From positions 951,247-1,015,246 of the forward strand of contig NW_023998540.1 in NCBI RefSeq assembly GCF_014805625.2: a stretch of 64,000 nt of DNA, written 5' to 3'. Below the pieces are notes generated by a model. That model saw only the letters and a program-made list of their open reading frames with translations, searched no databases and had not been told where the DNA came from. Position 1 is the first letter of the stretch. Every line of letters begins with the position of its first letter. Below, piece after piece: positions 36,809 through 50,120 of this stretch. Source of the DNA: Glossina fuscipes (taxonomy: Eukaryota > Arthropoda > Insecta > Diptera > Glossinidae). Position numbers and translations under genes: made by a program.

Positions 36809-36985
36809 TCCGCCTGAGTAGCCGAAGGGGAGGAATCTCGACTAGCAAGTCAATGGTCGTGGGTTCGAATCTCAAGTGCGGTAGAGTTTTTAATAAAAAG
36901 CCGATAGCCTTAGATGCTAGCGCTTTTAAGAGTTTAGTCTTAGAATTTATTTCTCTGGCGAAATTAATAATAATAATAATAATAA
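36809..36985 (+). mobile_element. tRNA-derived SINE, full-length copy B with perfect TSD
   Basis: Same family as copy A, plus strand. A-box-like CTGAGTAGCCGAAGGGG near the start, B box GGTTCGAATC at 36862-36871, the same AGTGCGGTAGAGTTTTTAAT body, and a (TAA)n tail at about 36964-36985. A perfect 12-bp target-site duplication TATTCAAAACGA flanks it at 36797-36808 and 36986-36997. This shows target-primed insertion by a LINE partner and a fairly recent age. Confidence 0.9.
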
Positions 36986-39900
36986 TATTCAAAACGAACT
37001 GGATCGAATCATTACAACGTGTTTGAAAAAGTTGGTACATATATGAAAGAAATTTTAATATCTAATTTTTCTCAAAAAAGAAAAAACAATAATGTTTTGA
37101 CTTACTAAACGAATTTGTAAGGCTTCAACGAGATAGGTCTCTTTTTTGTATCCACTGCCACATAAGTGCCTTTATTAAGCATTCTTTTGACAATGTTCAT
37201 GGCAAAGAGGTATAGTTTTTTATTTCTTAATAAAAATTAATGCATAACAATGATTTGGCACATGTACATAACCACGTTGCAGTCAATTTACACTACATAG
37301 GCCTATTATATGGATCCCTGCATTATCTGCATATGGCAATAAAGTATAACTTTTGATGTGTCATGATGATGAAAAAGATATATGTGAAAAAGTGAGATAA
37401 GGTATTCGCCAATCAGTATCGGTCGACTAAGAAATATACATTTTTTTTGCTGCGACATCCTATAAGGAAAATACGTAGGAGTTTTGGTTCTTTACAACAT
37501 TATAAACCCTTCGATGGGGAGTAGAGATAAAATTTAATGTAAAGTATGCGCAGCAGAGCACTATGCTGTCACGGGTTGCAAACAAATAAAACATCCGACG
37601 AACTGCTTAATAGCAACTGAAACTTTTAATATCAACTAATAAGGTTAAAGGAAATGATGACCCATACATTACAAGAAGCCTTCCGTTCTGCAAAGTCCCT
37701 TTCCACAAAGCTATTAGAGTGAATCTTATTTTACGTGAACACACACACACCTTCTAATCATTCTTACTTCTATCAATTCAAAACCAATACAATTGATCTA
37801 TGTCTGGTAGTCAATTAAATTTAACGTTTCTTTGTTATCTTTACGCTTAACTTTGTTTTTCATTTTCTAACGGTTTGCTTAAAATTGCTTTTTTTTTTTT
37901 TGTGTTATTTTGATCCCTTCACCAACAAACCGGAAGTAAAATAAGAGATAAACCGCAAAAATTGTGGAAAATTTATTATTCATTTATTGGTTTTAACACA
38001 AACAAACAAAAAAAAAAAAAAAGGAAAAGATAAACAAAAAAAAAAAAAAAACGAATTGATTCGATTTTGAAAAGAGAGCAACAACCTCAATTAACTGAAA
38101 TCAAATTAATGAAAAGCATTTTATTATTGAGAGAGCAACGAAATAAAAAAAAAAAATAAATTGCGCTCGATTTTTACCGTTTATTTATTTACATCTTTTT
38201 TCCTCTTTTTTTAATCAATTCACCGACAACGCGCCACGCATTCATATGGATTCACGGAATAAATCTCGTGATAAATAAATTGCTTGCAAAAATTACAAGT
38301 ATGATCAAGCATTTTAATACACTCGAGACATATACAATGGGGATTTACAAAAAAAAAAAAAAAAAAAAAAACATATGCGAGTTTTTTGTTGCCTTCTGCA
38401 ACTGTGCGTATGCATCTGTAGAATGCGTAAAACGCAAACGGAGCTATAATATAAAACTCTTGGCGTTCGGCAGATGATGAAATGAGCGCCCAACTAAATG
38501 AAACAAACGATAAGCAAAACACTTAAAACGCCTGTGTCTGTCTATCGTCTGTCTATGCACGATGTTGTTGAAAGCAAAAAAGAAATCATAAAAAACATCT
38601 GTTAAATGATAAATAAAATTTACAACCACAACAACAACAACTGCTTAACAAGAAACGAAGCGAAAACATGGCATCGCGGTCCTTATACCATCGTCAACAA
38701 TGTTGTTGGTATCGTCAGGCGGCAAAAAAACCGCAAAACAGCAACATTCGCGAACGAACAGAGAAAATGAACATATTGTGGCTAAAGAAACGCGTATACA
38801 CCAAGCATAAACTATTACAAGACGTATATGTATGTATGTATGGATGCATGCATGCATGTATAATACAAAAAAAAAAAAGCTGAAGAAAAAGAGAGAAATA
38901 AACGGATAGATGATGATGATGATGGCCCACCCAACAAAGCAAAGCATAAAACAGGACCAAAAGCGAATGAATGAAGCAGAAAAAAAAAAATGTAACTAAA
39001 ATACAAAAACGAACTAAAGTAACAGAGATTTCCGACATATGTCCGTGAAAGGAGTTCTGAATGAAACTAATGGAGTCACACGAGTAACCAAGAGCATGAA
39101 TGTAATAAATGCAATTTAGACATCAAACTTTCGTTGGATGCACACATGACAACACATTTATGACTATAGCAATAGTGGAAGTTGTAGCTTTCGGTACTAG
39201 TGGTAGTAGTTGTAGTAATAGTAGTAGTAGTACTAATAGTAGCAATAGAAATGATGATGCACCGCACAACGGAACAAAATGTGAAATAAGAAATGGTAAA
39301 CTTATAAACGATAAATGACATACGTATACCCATTGCTAAGCAACACAAAGTCAACTCCGTCACTTGCACACACTCTTAAGCAGACACGTTTTTAACATTC
39401 ATATCCTAGCATATGATTGCTATTGTGCCCTGATTAACTTCGTGGGATGGTTAGATGGATTGAGTGGGTGGTTAGTTAGTCTATATATGCGCAGTGTGTG
39501 TGTGTGTGTCTATTTTAACAATGCGTTGGCATATTGCACGCCTAGAAACGTATCTTTCAACTATAAAACGCTATATTTTTGAATATTTATTCATATCCTC
39601 CTTAAATAAATGCGCGGGTGTGTCACTCTAGTAACCCGTACACATATGTCTCTACATATAAATATAGTTGTATATGCATTATATGTATATATATATATAT
39701 ATATGTATATATATGTATGTATATGTCTAAAAAATATTAAGCCTTAAATAAATCAAAATATATATATATGATCAAATTATTGATTTAATTTTTAACCAGA
39801 TATACTTACATTTAAGATTAATTAAAAATGTTTTCATTGCTAAGCTTAATACTTCTTTTTACTTAATCTTATATTTGTCTTTAGTATATTGGTATATAAC

Positions 39901-39989
39901 GAAAAATGTGGTTTATTCTCAGTTGACATATGAATGTCGTAGCTGACTAGAGCAATATATCATTAGTGTTGTTGTTGGTTCACTGACTG

Positions 39990-40046
39990 TTTGGCTGCCT
40001 GGCTGCCTGGCTGACTGGATGGCTGGATGGCTGGATGGCTGCCTGG
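39990..40046. repeat. Octamer repeat GGCTGCCT / GGATGGCT
   Basis: Adjacent units GGCTGCCT (two), GGCTGACT, GGATGGCT (three), then GCTGCCTGG. Short minisatellite with GC well above its surroundings. Confidence 0.8.
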
Positions 40047-43000
40047 TTGCTCTTGACTGGTTCATTGCGCTCCCACTTGCCTTGCTTTTTATTCCAAGAA
40101 GACTGAAACAGACATTCACATGTGTAACATATGTTCATAAATTTCATTTCTGTTGCAAGAACAACAGCAACAAGAGCCACTTTTTATATATTCATGTGCA
40201 TGCTTATCCTCATTGGGGTAATATATGTACATATGTATGCGTGTAGAAACGAAATGTTCCTTCCAGCTATAAATAAATGATACTAATTTAATTACACATT
40301 TTATTTGCATTCGTTCACTTTTTCATATGCATTCAAGTTATTCCTTTTTTTCATATCATTGTTACTAACTATTATTGTTATATACTTTTTCAAATGTTTT
40401 TTTTTTGTTTTTGTTTCAATGCAACACACCGCGATACGAGCTGTTTAAAAGCTGTTCAAAACCAAGTTCACATTTTAAAAGAGAATTTAATTAAAAATAT
40501 ATGTAACAGAGCTCCAAGAATATTTCATATGAGTGAATATAAGTATGTCCTTAGCCAAGATAAAGGGAATTTCCAGTCTTAGTACTAAATATAGCAGACA
40601 GACTATAACTACGAATGAAATTTAGATGAAGTGCTAAGCGATCTTAAACCACTTTGAGTTGAAACTTGTATCCCTATTACTTGTTAAAATATTCCGGTAA
40701 CTGTCAAGAATATGGAAACAGTAAACAAAATACTTATACTCTGCTCTATCGTGAATAAGGCGTAACTTTTCTTATATCGATCAATAGAGAATCACTTTCT
40801 GAATCGATCTCAACTTCTCTATCCGTCCATCCGCCTGTCCATCTTGATATAACAAAGACACACGAGAGATTTACATTATTTAAAATCATTTTCTGATTCG
40901 ACTTAACTTGTCTATCTTTCTACCGATTTAATGTTTATCGATACGTTTTTGTATTTAACATATGAGTCACAATTTTTCAGATTTACTATATCGTTACAGA
41001 TAATTTGGATCGGATGGGCCATTTTTTTGAAGCGACTTAACATAAAACCGTCTTCAAGACAAGAGGTTTTAATTTTTAAAATCTTACGATGAAAATCTCT
41101 CAATAAAAATTATTTGGCATAAAAATTAGCTGCACATCGATACATTTCATTAGCTCCACGTCATATAAGGCTTGTCACAAATATTCACATCTTCGATGAC
41201 AGGAAGGTCCAATTTCAAGTACTTAATGCCGAAAGTAGATGAAAAGTTGGAAAATCTTTTGGAAGAAAAATAATTTTGATAAATTTGGATTATGGCAAAT
41301 AACGTTTCCGACCTGTTCTTCTGGAAGAGCCCACATAAAAACAAGGCATATCTTTTAATATTTTTTCGCGAAAACAAAATGGATGATTGTAGTTAGCGAA
41401 ATAGTGCAAGGTATTTCATTGTTGGCCTTGCCCCACTGCATTTTTTTTTTTTTGTTTTTGTTTATTTAAGGCCACTTATGCTTATTTAACAAACCCAGCC
41501 CATAACATCCAACCAAGAATTTATAGTCCAAAGTTTCGACTATCTATCTCAATTCTTAGGAAAATTAAGAATTCATTTAAGAAATGGCAGATGGATGGAT
41601 AGATGATCGCCTAATTGTCCCAAAATCTCTAGCGTATCAATAATATTTATAGAATTTTGTGGGTTTTTAAATCGAATTTTTCGGCAATGCTCGACAAAAC
41701 GATAAAATGAAATACAAAGGTTTTAGTTTCGAGAACGTTCAAGATTCTTAATAGGTAAGAAAGTTACCTTGGGACGTTTCTTGGATTGGTCACAATCTCG
41801 AGTGAATGTAAAATAAACGTTGTTATAGGACCATCCCGTAATTAGATTGAAACTTGCATTGTTTTTTATATTCTATCCCGACTAAGAGATCAAAAAATTT
41901 GAAGAGCTTCCTAGTGCTTGTTGACAACAGAGCTATGGAGTTTATAAATTCTTAAGCCTTTTCTTAATTTTTTAGAAATGACAGCCATATTAATTGACGG
42001 ACATACGAACTCGTCGTATCTAATCAGTAGACATATACCAAAAATTCTTTGCGTCTGACTTCATTTTTGCAATCAATTCCATTAACAATAGGATAAATAG
42101 ATAGAGCAAAGTCTTGCTGCAGTCAAGAAAACAAATTTCACACATCATCTTTCGATAAGGGCTTGGCACTATCTGAAGTGCTGAAAAACAGATCTTTTGC
42201 GCATGGTTTCTGACCACTGCAACTGCAATCCGTTTTACTTCATCTTGCAAAATGTATGTTTTTTAACCCACACTCAGCCAAGCATTATAAGCTCAGTTCT
42301 CTCAGTATCTTTTGCTGATTTTTGTCTCCTTCTTCATAGACGGGGTTTTTCGTCCCCAAGTAAATAGATTGCGAGGTGTCCGATGTACTTTTTCCCGTTG
42401 ATACGGAACCTACTTCCAGCATATTGGCGTGTTAAAGAACAAGGTTGGTAAGCGATGCGTATTAATCGCGATGCTTATGGAGCCAGTCTTATGTTTTATT
42501 AAACTAAAATTCAGAAATTTCCCCTAGTATTGGTAGCAGGCAGGCATATAGTGACTTGCAAACCTTAATACTCATGCTACAAGTCCAAAAATGAAACTTA
42601 CTTTGTATTCGCTTCGTGCTTCTAACCAGTAGCAGTCTATGTCATTAAATTTATATTAAATGATATTTCTTCTGGTAACATATATATGAGTAGTTTACGT
42701 TTAATGGACTGGCAATGGCAAACCAAGATGGAAATTGTTCTTTTGGTTTAATCGTGGACTTGTCAATGAATAGTTTTGATATCCACATAACGGTCGGCGA
42801 GACACCTGCCATTTATATTGGCTATTAATGGCTGAATTTCTAACGACAACTTTTTATAAAATTTTAGAAGCTTTTTTATGGACTTGGAACTTATTATGGG
42901 TAAATTACCTGGAAAGGAGCCATTTTGACTTTTTCATGTACATTTTGAGAATTAAGACATACCTCCAACATCACATCGGTAGATAGAATATGAGGTTCAA

Positions 43001-43575
43001 ACCTAAAAAATCTTGGCTAATTAAAATTTGTAGACATTTCACGTACATTTCTTTGCATTAGGAACAAACTTATTGAACTATCACCCTCCGATGGCGGACA
43101 TAAACAATTTGATATTGAACTGAGCCGACCTTTTCAAATCAAACTATTTCCTTATACGTATAATGTAATAAAAAGAGAAGAAAAAATTATAATTATTTAA
43201 AAAAAAAAAAACTGGTGTAAGGAAAATAACCAAAAACTAATCAATAGTTAAGCAATCATAGCATTCACAAATAACGAAAGGTATACGAACGTCTAAGTGA
43301 GTCAATGAGATGCCTGCCTTACAGGTGCACCAGAAAAGGCGTTCACTTTCCTTTTCTTTTTTTTTTTTCTTTGCTTTGGTTTTTGGTTTATTCCTGTTAT
43401 CATGGAGAATTTGTGGCTATTGTATTGAAATTGAATTTAATGCCACAATAATTGTTTGAAAGCAAATGTTTAACAAGAAACAAAAGCAAGCAAAATAAAA
43501 CGAAACGAAATGCTCGTAAACAGTTTTCAAGTGAGTGTTAAGAAAAGTTTTTTGGGGTCTAAACTGAAACGGCAT

Positions 43576-43577
<2 letters not shown>

Positions 43578-43610
<33 letters not shown>
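43578..43610. repeat. (TA)n microsatellite
   Basis: About 16 TA units flanked by TATGT. Confidence 0.9.
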
Positions 43611-43616
<6 letters not shown>

Positions 43617-44142
43617 GTAGCATGTGGAAGGAAGTGAGGTTTACCATTCAGTAGAGAAAGATTAACATTTACGTAATTACCTTTATATGGTAAACTACAT
43701 ACAACACATGAGCTTACAGATGTATAGATATAACAATTATGACATTGTAATACTGTAAGCGAAATTTTGTCCTTTAACTGATTGTTTTCAATATACCTTC
43801 ACTTTGTTAGTTGTAAGCAATTTTCAACCGCCTTCTCCATTACGAAGGCCTCTCATATTGTGTAATCTATACTGAATGTTGCTTGAATTTAGGTAAAAAC
43901 GAAAAAAAACAAAAAAACACAAAAACTTATCATAAATATAAAAATTGTTCCATTTACCGTAAGCTTGCTTTTGGCTTTTGGCGACTTTGAACTTCAGCTA
44001 AAGTGTGGCTTTTGAATTTATTATATGCTTAGGCTTATTGCTGTCGAACAGCAGTTAAAAAAGTTATACGATATTTTGTTTACACGACTGTTACCCATTA
44101 AACATAGTTATCGTTGTTGTTGCTAATAATGTTGAGATTGCC

Positions 44143-44174
44143 GTCGTTGTTGTTGTTGTTGTTGTTATTGTTGT
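44143..44174. repeat. (GTT)n microsatellite
   Basis: CGTTGTTGTTGTTGTTGTTG-type run with one ATT interruption. Confidence 0.8.
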
Positions 44175-45133
44175 TTTTAAAATTATTAGCTTACTAACAA
44201 CTGGTTTTATGTCTTAAAATGTTTTTTCTTATGCAAACCACAATGCAAGTCTGTTCATTTCGTTAAAACACTTGCAGTATGCAGAAAAAGTCTTCAGAGA
44301 TTCTATGATTGCTTTCAATCAAATCTCTTATTCTTGATCGGCCACTACAATATTTCTTGACCATATACTGAATTGTCCGTCCGTCTGTCTGAGCTTTTGG
44401 ATTTTGCTAAAAACTCTCCCGAAAATATCGCTCTCAAATGTGGAGCTTCTTGCAAACAAGACAAGTGGCCCAAATTAAATAAAGCGCAAGCGTAAGGTAC
44501 AACATAAACTGAAAAACTCCTAGTTTCTGGTTAAGTGTTCATTGCTTACAAACTACAAGAGATAAAAATTTTCATATATAACCTATGGAAAAACCCGATC
44601 ACGCCCATCTAATAAAGATCTTTCATTTGGTTTTTTTTTATGATAGGCTTAAAAAATGCCACTACAACTGAATATGATTTTCTTGGTTTTTTTTTTTTTT
44701 TTTTTGTTTTTTGCCAATAACAACAACAATGCAATGTAAACTTGCATTAGCTTAAAAAAAAAAACTCTGCCCGAAAATGTTATAACTCATTCAAAAAGAA
44801 AAAATAAAGAGATGGCATAATCTGCACTATTTTGTGTGCGACCGCATATATAAATATAGTTTGGCTTGTGTGCAATATTCATTATCAGGTGAAAGAAGGA
44901 AGGAAGGAATGAACCTCTCAATAGTAGCACTTAAATAAAAAACCGTTTCAATGTATTATTAATTTAAAAGACACTTATTCGTCATGTTAATGCCATTGTA
45001 CGTGTGAATGTGCGTTTTGCGGAATACTTTCTTTTACTCTATACTTATATTTGTTGGGCTTATGTAGCGCGATTAAGATAAATGAAATGTAATTAAACTG
45101 TTATTACTATAACCTGATGGCTTTGATATTACA

Positions 45134-45168
45134 AAGAGAGCGAGAGAGAGAGAGAGACAGAGACAGAG
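45134..45168. repeat. (GA)n tract, GAGA-factor-like
   Basis: GAGAGCGAGAGAGAGAGAGAGA then GACAGAGACAGAG-type units. Such tracts are GAGA-factor targets in flies; no promoter is recognised here. Confidence 0.6.
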
Positions 45169-48100
45169 TTGTTTCCTTGCTCTCTAAACCACATTAGCAA
45201 GGCTAACGTTTAACCCTCGTTGATATTAAATTCATTAAATTTTTCTTTTTGTTTGTAATTTCGAACAAAGTTTTCTTTTATTTATTACTAAGGTCGATGG
45301 TCCATTCGTTTGTAGCCAAACACTCAAATATAAAGTAAAAGTTCCCCCTCGGCTCAAGTCCGTCCCAGCAGCAAACGAATAGGAGCAGTTTTAGAGTCAA
45401 AATGATTAAGTAAAAAGTTTTTTGAAAACATCACAGAATTCAGACGATTTCATGCCCAACCAAATATAACGTGAAGATCTTCAAGCTAATTTAGGCTTAA
45501 TCCCAGCAGCCAGTATCATGTATGAAAGCTAATTGTGTGTGATTGCCTTTTGTATAAAAAAAAAAGTCCTCATATCTGGAGATAGGAAAAAAATTATTCT
45601 ATTTACGAATCGATGGATGCACATTTTTTTTGTTTTACTTTTCAAGAGAATATAAGTTCCGTGGCGAAAGGAAAGCTATCCTCTTCTCTGATGCTTTATT
45701 TAAGCACTGTCATAAGCACTGCTCGGGCTGATAAGAAATTATCAATCGAAGACAGTATTAAATAGAAGGTATCTGCCTAACACGGATACAGCGGCCGCAT
45801 TCCAATTCGTTTCTTCTATTGGATTTAGTTTTGTTGTATGAAGTCATATCGGATCATGCTGAAAAAGAAGCCTCAATCTCATCAATTGTGGTTGGTAGTA
45901 TTTCTTAGTAACGGGTTTGTTTAGCTAACTAGCAACTAATAAACGCACTAACTTATGGTCAATGTTGTTGATTCACGTAGTTTACATTTACGGTGTTTTG
46001 CGCTCTCGATATTCTAAGGCACTTATTGTTTACACCATCCATTAATAATTCTACTGCTGCTAACTATTCTTCGAATTAAGGAGAAGAAGTTACGCTTCCT
46101 CATTTTTCTTTTATTGGTATAGAATTAACTAGACCTAATGTTGTTCACAAATCAGCGAAATAACTTATACTTCTGCGTAAAGCTTAAAAAGGAGACCCCA
46201 ACAGATCACAGGGTAAAACAAAATCCGTTTCTTATGAAAATCTATGAGGAGTGAGTTCACTAATTTACTGTTTTGTCTAAGCTTGTATATTATTAAGTTT
46301 TTTTCTTCACATACACTTCAACCAGAAGTTGATAATAGTTTGCATTTTGAACGACTGCAACGTTGTTTGTTTGTTATCAATCGATTTACTGCCGAAACTA
46401 ACATAACAATCATAAGAATTCATAGAAAATCTCGTTTCTAGGAGGCCTCTAAACCGGGTATGTACCAAATGAATGATTACTTTTATTCTGCTCAACCTTT
46501 TTTGCACATAAAGCATAGACTAAAAGTGCCTTCATGTGTTATATGATTATTGGTTCTCATAACTTTCTCTTAAAAGCTATGATATACATATTTAGTTCTT
46601 GTGCTCGCTATGGTAAATTTACTTATTTTGTATACCTGCCAACCCATCCATTGGTAATGAAAGTATTCTCAATTTCCTTAAACCGTAAAGTTTTTTGCTT
46701 GCGTAAAGCTGCCCTCATCTGTCGGACTTGTCGTCTTAATGTTAAAATCTTCCAAATTTTAAACTTGCAAGTCGAACGAGAAGTCAATTGAGTAATACCA
46801 GCAAGTCTTATAACTAACGGTAAAATTGATTATCAAAATTTTTCATCTAAAGTATTACAAAATAAATAAAAAGAAAAGTTTTACTTTACCTTTACTTTGC
46901 CGTACATCTTACAATTCAATATTTAAAATTGCAAAACTTTTAACCAAAAAAAAAAAAAAAAAAAATACCTGAAATCATTTGCTATTTTCTCTTCATTCAT
47001 AAATTTTTATTATTATTTTCTATAAGTATTTTGTCGATTTCATTGTCGTTCGTCTTATTTCGATGAAGTTTTTATCTTTAATATAATGATCTTATTGCTA
47101 TAAACGCAGCGAAAATTCGACAATGAAATCAATGATACATTTATTGCTTTTGAGTTTAATGATAATTTGAATTTTTTCATTTTACCGCATTCCCAAAGAA
47201 ATGTGAACTTTCATACCGCAAATCGATAGAGACCAATAAAATCGTACAAAAGTACACAATAAATTATTATCAAATTGAAACAGATAAAGATTAACTCTCC
47301 CTATAACAACGTGTTTTATATTATTTGTTACCCTTTCCTTGCGCACACATCATAGTGATACCACCTAGTACAGTGAAAATGTAAATGTATGTCAGTCAGT
47401 CTCTCAATTCGTGTTCATTTCTTATGGAAACTTGGCCACAACTCTCAAGTTTTTTCAATGCTTTTTATAGTCACTACAGCGAACGTATTAAGTTTGTCAA
47501 ACGCGCTAACAAAGCATAAAAAATGTAAAGCAAAGTCGATATGAGTTGTGTATTATAATTTTATTCAATGGGAAATCTATTATCGCGCCTCTATCATCTA
47601 TTTAAGTCATTGTTATCCTATCGAATAATGATAATGAATTTTTTTTAGTTTTTTTATTTATCTTTTCATGGCCTATTAAACTACGTTGAATTTATGTAAT
47701 AGTGGCTGGTGTCTCATTAAAATTATAATTACACTCTCTCTCTACATTTTTGATCTTAGGCTTTAATTTCGATCGCGTGAAATTAAGAAACTATCGAAAT
47801 CGGTTCGCTGGCTTGACCACAAATTGGCAACAACTTAAGAACTCGAAAAGTTTATTGCTACCTTTTGATTGCTTGACCTTGCTACAGGTGTAGATTATTG
47901 CTTGTGTACGGAGTAAGCAAACATTACGCGTAAATATATCATAATATATCTATCATCAAATACGATATTTATATACATATAGATATATGTCAGATATACG
48001 TATTTGGCAAAGCCTTCATATTAAATGACTAAACTTTGTATCTGGCATATTCTTACACAAGTATGAAAATAATAAAATGAAAATTATTGAATTAACTTGT

Positions 48101-48235
48101 AACACGTGTTTCTTGCACACGGTACAGTGTAAACCTATTCTATATACTTATATGATATTTGCAGTTAGCATTTTGCGTGCAATTCTATTCGGTGCAAGTT
48201 TCTCTTCTTTTATTTACTTACGTCTGAGCATCATC

Positions 48236-48356
48236 GCGTTACACTTATGAGCCAATTATCCGCTTCGCGTTACACGTGTGAAGGACATCCACTGAGTGAT
48301 TGATCAATTTCGTGTTACATCTATGGGAGAAATTTCCTAAGTGATTGATCAATTTA
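48236..48356 (+). repeat. 45-bp minisatellite, 2.7 units
   Basis: Units start at 48236 (GCGTTACACTTATGAG, shortened to 31 bp), 48267 (GCGTTACACGTGTGAAGG) and 48312 (GTGTTACATCTATGGG). The last two are exactly 45 bp and each ends AGTGATTGATCAATTT, which holds the palindrome TTGATCAA. Confidence 0.75.
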
Positions 48357-49615
48357 CAAAAAAAAATACAAAAGTAAAGCATGTTCGTCCTATACATCAG
48401 TAGGCGTATAACTTTATCAGTTTTCTTCCTTGTATAAATATTGTAAAAAGATTTGCGATATTTTTGTCAAATGCTGTTTGTACAGTAGGATGTTTTTATT
48501 ATTTCATCGTATTCATGTAATCTTAAGCGAAGGGTATCGAAAATTCAGTGGCAAGCGAACGCAATAATTTTCTAATATTTTTTTTTTCTCGTTGCCTTTA
48601 CTTGTTTGTTTTTGCTGGTCACATTATTGTTGCCGCTGCGTTTCTGTTATAATACATAATTGTTTTACGTTTCCATTTCACTGATCCACAACATTCATCC
48701 TATGGCGCCATTCTCTCAAACAGAAAATAAACAATAAAAATCTCTTTAGTTTTCTGCATTTTTGTTATGGTTCATTTGTTTCGCTACACATAAACACAAT
48801 TTTGGGTGTTTGCAAAGAAAAACAACAACAATAACAACAACAATAACAATAGCAATAGCAACATCAATAGCAATGAAATTTATTTGAGTTCCTTCAAAAA
48901 GGAAAATCGACTAAATCGTATAAATTCAAATGCAGTTTACACATTGACTTCATTCAGTTGGCAAAACAATCGCAGTCAAGGTCTCCCACTTTGTTTACAA
49001 AAAAAGAAAAAAGGCAAAAAAAAAAGAAAAGAGCAAAGAAGAAGATATAAAAAAACGAAAAAAACCATCAAACCGACAAACGAATAAAGGGGAGACAAAA
49101 AAGGATAAATATTAAATTTTTTGTGTTGTCCAAGTGTTTGCAAAAAAAAAAAAGAAAAAAAAAAAAGAAAGGAAAAATAGAAAAATACGGAAAAGAAAAT
49201 AAATTTCAGAAAATATAAAAAGAGGTCATAATTTAAGAAATCAATATGGCATTAAGATATTGGGTAAGAGGATCGAAAGTGAGACTTAAAAGCAAAAATT
49301 CGTATCTAAGAAATCTAATAATAAATAGCTTTAGTTTTATAGCAAACCTCATGTGTGTAGTCGCTTTAAAAGTGTAACTTGTTTAAAAACGAACTCTTCA
49401 TCAGCTGGCATCAATCGATCTATCAATCGAAAGCCAAGGAATAGCTAATAGACGGACCGAACGACCGACTGACGGACCGACCATATTCAAATGTTACATA
49501 GCTAACGGCCTTATGCGGTAAAGGAGATTGAGGTCGTTAACCAACCACACTTCTCAAAGCAATCGTCATTATAATAAATAGTTTAGCGAGTAGAAATTGC
49601 AGAATGCAATTACAT

Positions 49616-49648
49616 ACGTGTGTATGTATGTATGTGTGTGTATGTATG
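49616..49648. repeat. (TATG)n / (TG)n microsatellite
   Basis: TATG repeats with a TGTGTG interruption, about 470 bp upstream of the VPV-protein exon. Confidence 0.75.
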
Positions 49649-49914
49649 ATATGTGTGCTTTATATGGGCGATGGGCACATGTGTTGTGCTGGCAATGCTT
49701 AAATGGCATCATTATCATCATACAAAGAGAGAAAAAAAAATGGACAGATTCTATAGCGTAATAGACGAGATGAGATATGTGGACAAGCAATGCATATTTT
49801 TCAAATACCATATAGCAAACACCCCTATAAATAAACTTACTACGTAAATGCTAGTGTATGTATGTCTTCTGCCAATACACACACTGCATACTTTACTCAA
49901 TATACATACATGCA

Positions 49915-49970
49915 AATATATATATATATGTATACATATATATGTATATATGTATATATATATATATAAA
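49915..49970. repeat. (TA)n-rich tract upstream of the VPV-protein gene
   Basis: Interrupted TA repeat ending TATATAAAC (about 49962-49970). The last part could double as a TATA box about 150 bp before the ATG, but the repeat makes this ambiguous. Confidence 0.6.
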
Positions 49971-50040
49971 CTTATGTCCATGCCATTTATATTATAACAC
50001 ATTCTTTACTTTATTTCCTTCATTTTCTTCGTTTCTCTTC

Positions 50041-50117
50041 TTTTTTTTTTTTTTTTTTCTTGCTTTTACATCATCTCTATCTTCTTCCTTGGTCGTTACA
50101 TATATACATATATGTAG
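50041..50117 (+). promoter_or_regulatory. Acceptor-like splice region before the VPV-protein exon
   Basis: A run of about 19 T (50041-50059), then further pyrimidine-rich sequence, ends in TATATGTAG at 50117, two bases before CAAATG. This is what a 3' splice site of a 5' intron would look like. No upstream exon could be picked out, so it may simply be a T-rich tract in the promoter or 5' UTR. Confidence 0.4.
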
Positions 50118-50120
50118 CAA

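Larger units (their letters stand above)
36998..48235. other. Long gene-free stretch rich in simple repeats
   Basis: CAA, GTT, TA, GA and poly-A tracts dominate 37.9-39.4 kb and 43.5-45.2 kb. Degenerate dispersed-repeat phrases appear at about 40730-40940. No coding exon could be supported over 11 kb. Confidence 0.5.
48357..50040. other. Region upstream of the VPV-protein gene
   Basis: CAA/CAN repeats (48820-48865) and poly-A/AAG-rich DNA (49000-49200). A 5' exon or promoter may be hidden here but is not recognisable. Confidence 0.4.

Noticed and set aside
48806..49087. 93-codon Asn/Lys-rich frame
   Set aside because: Made of CAA/AAC repeats and A-rich DNA; no conserved feature.
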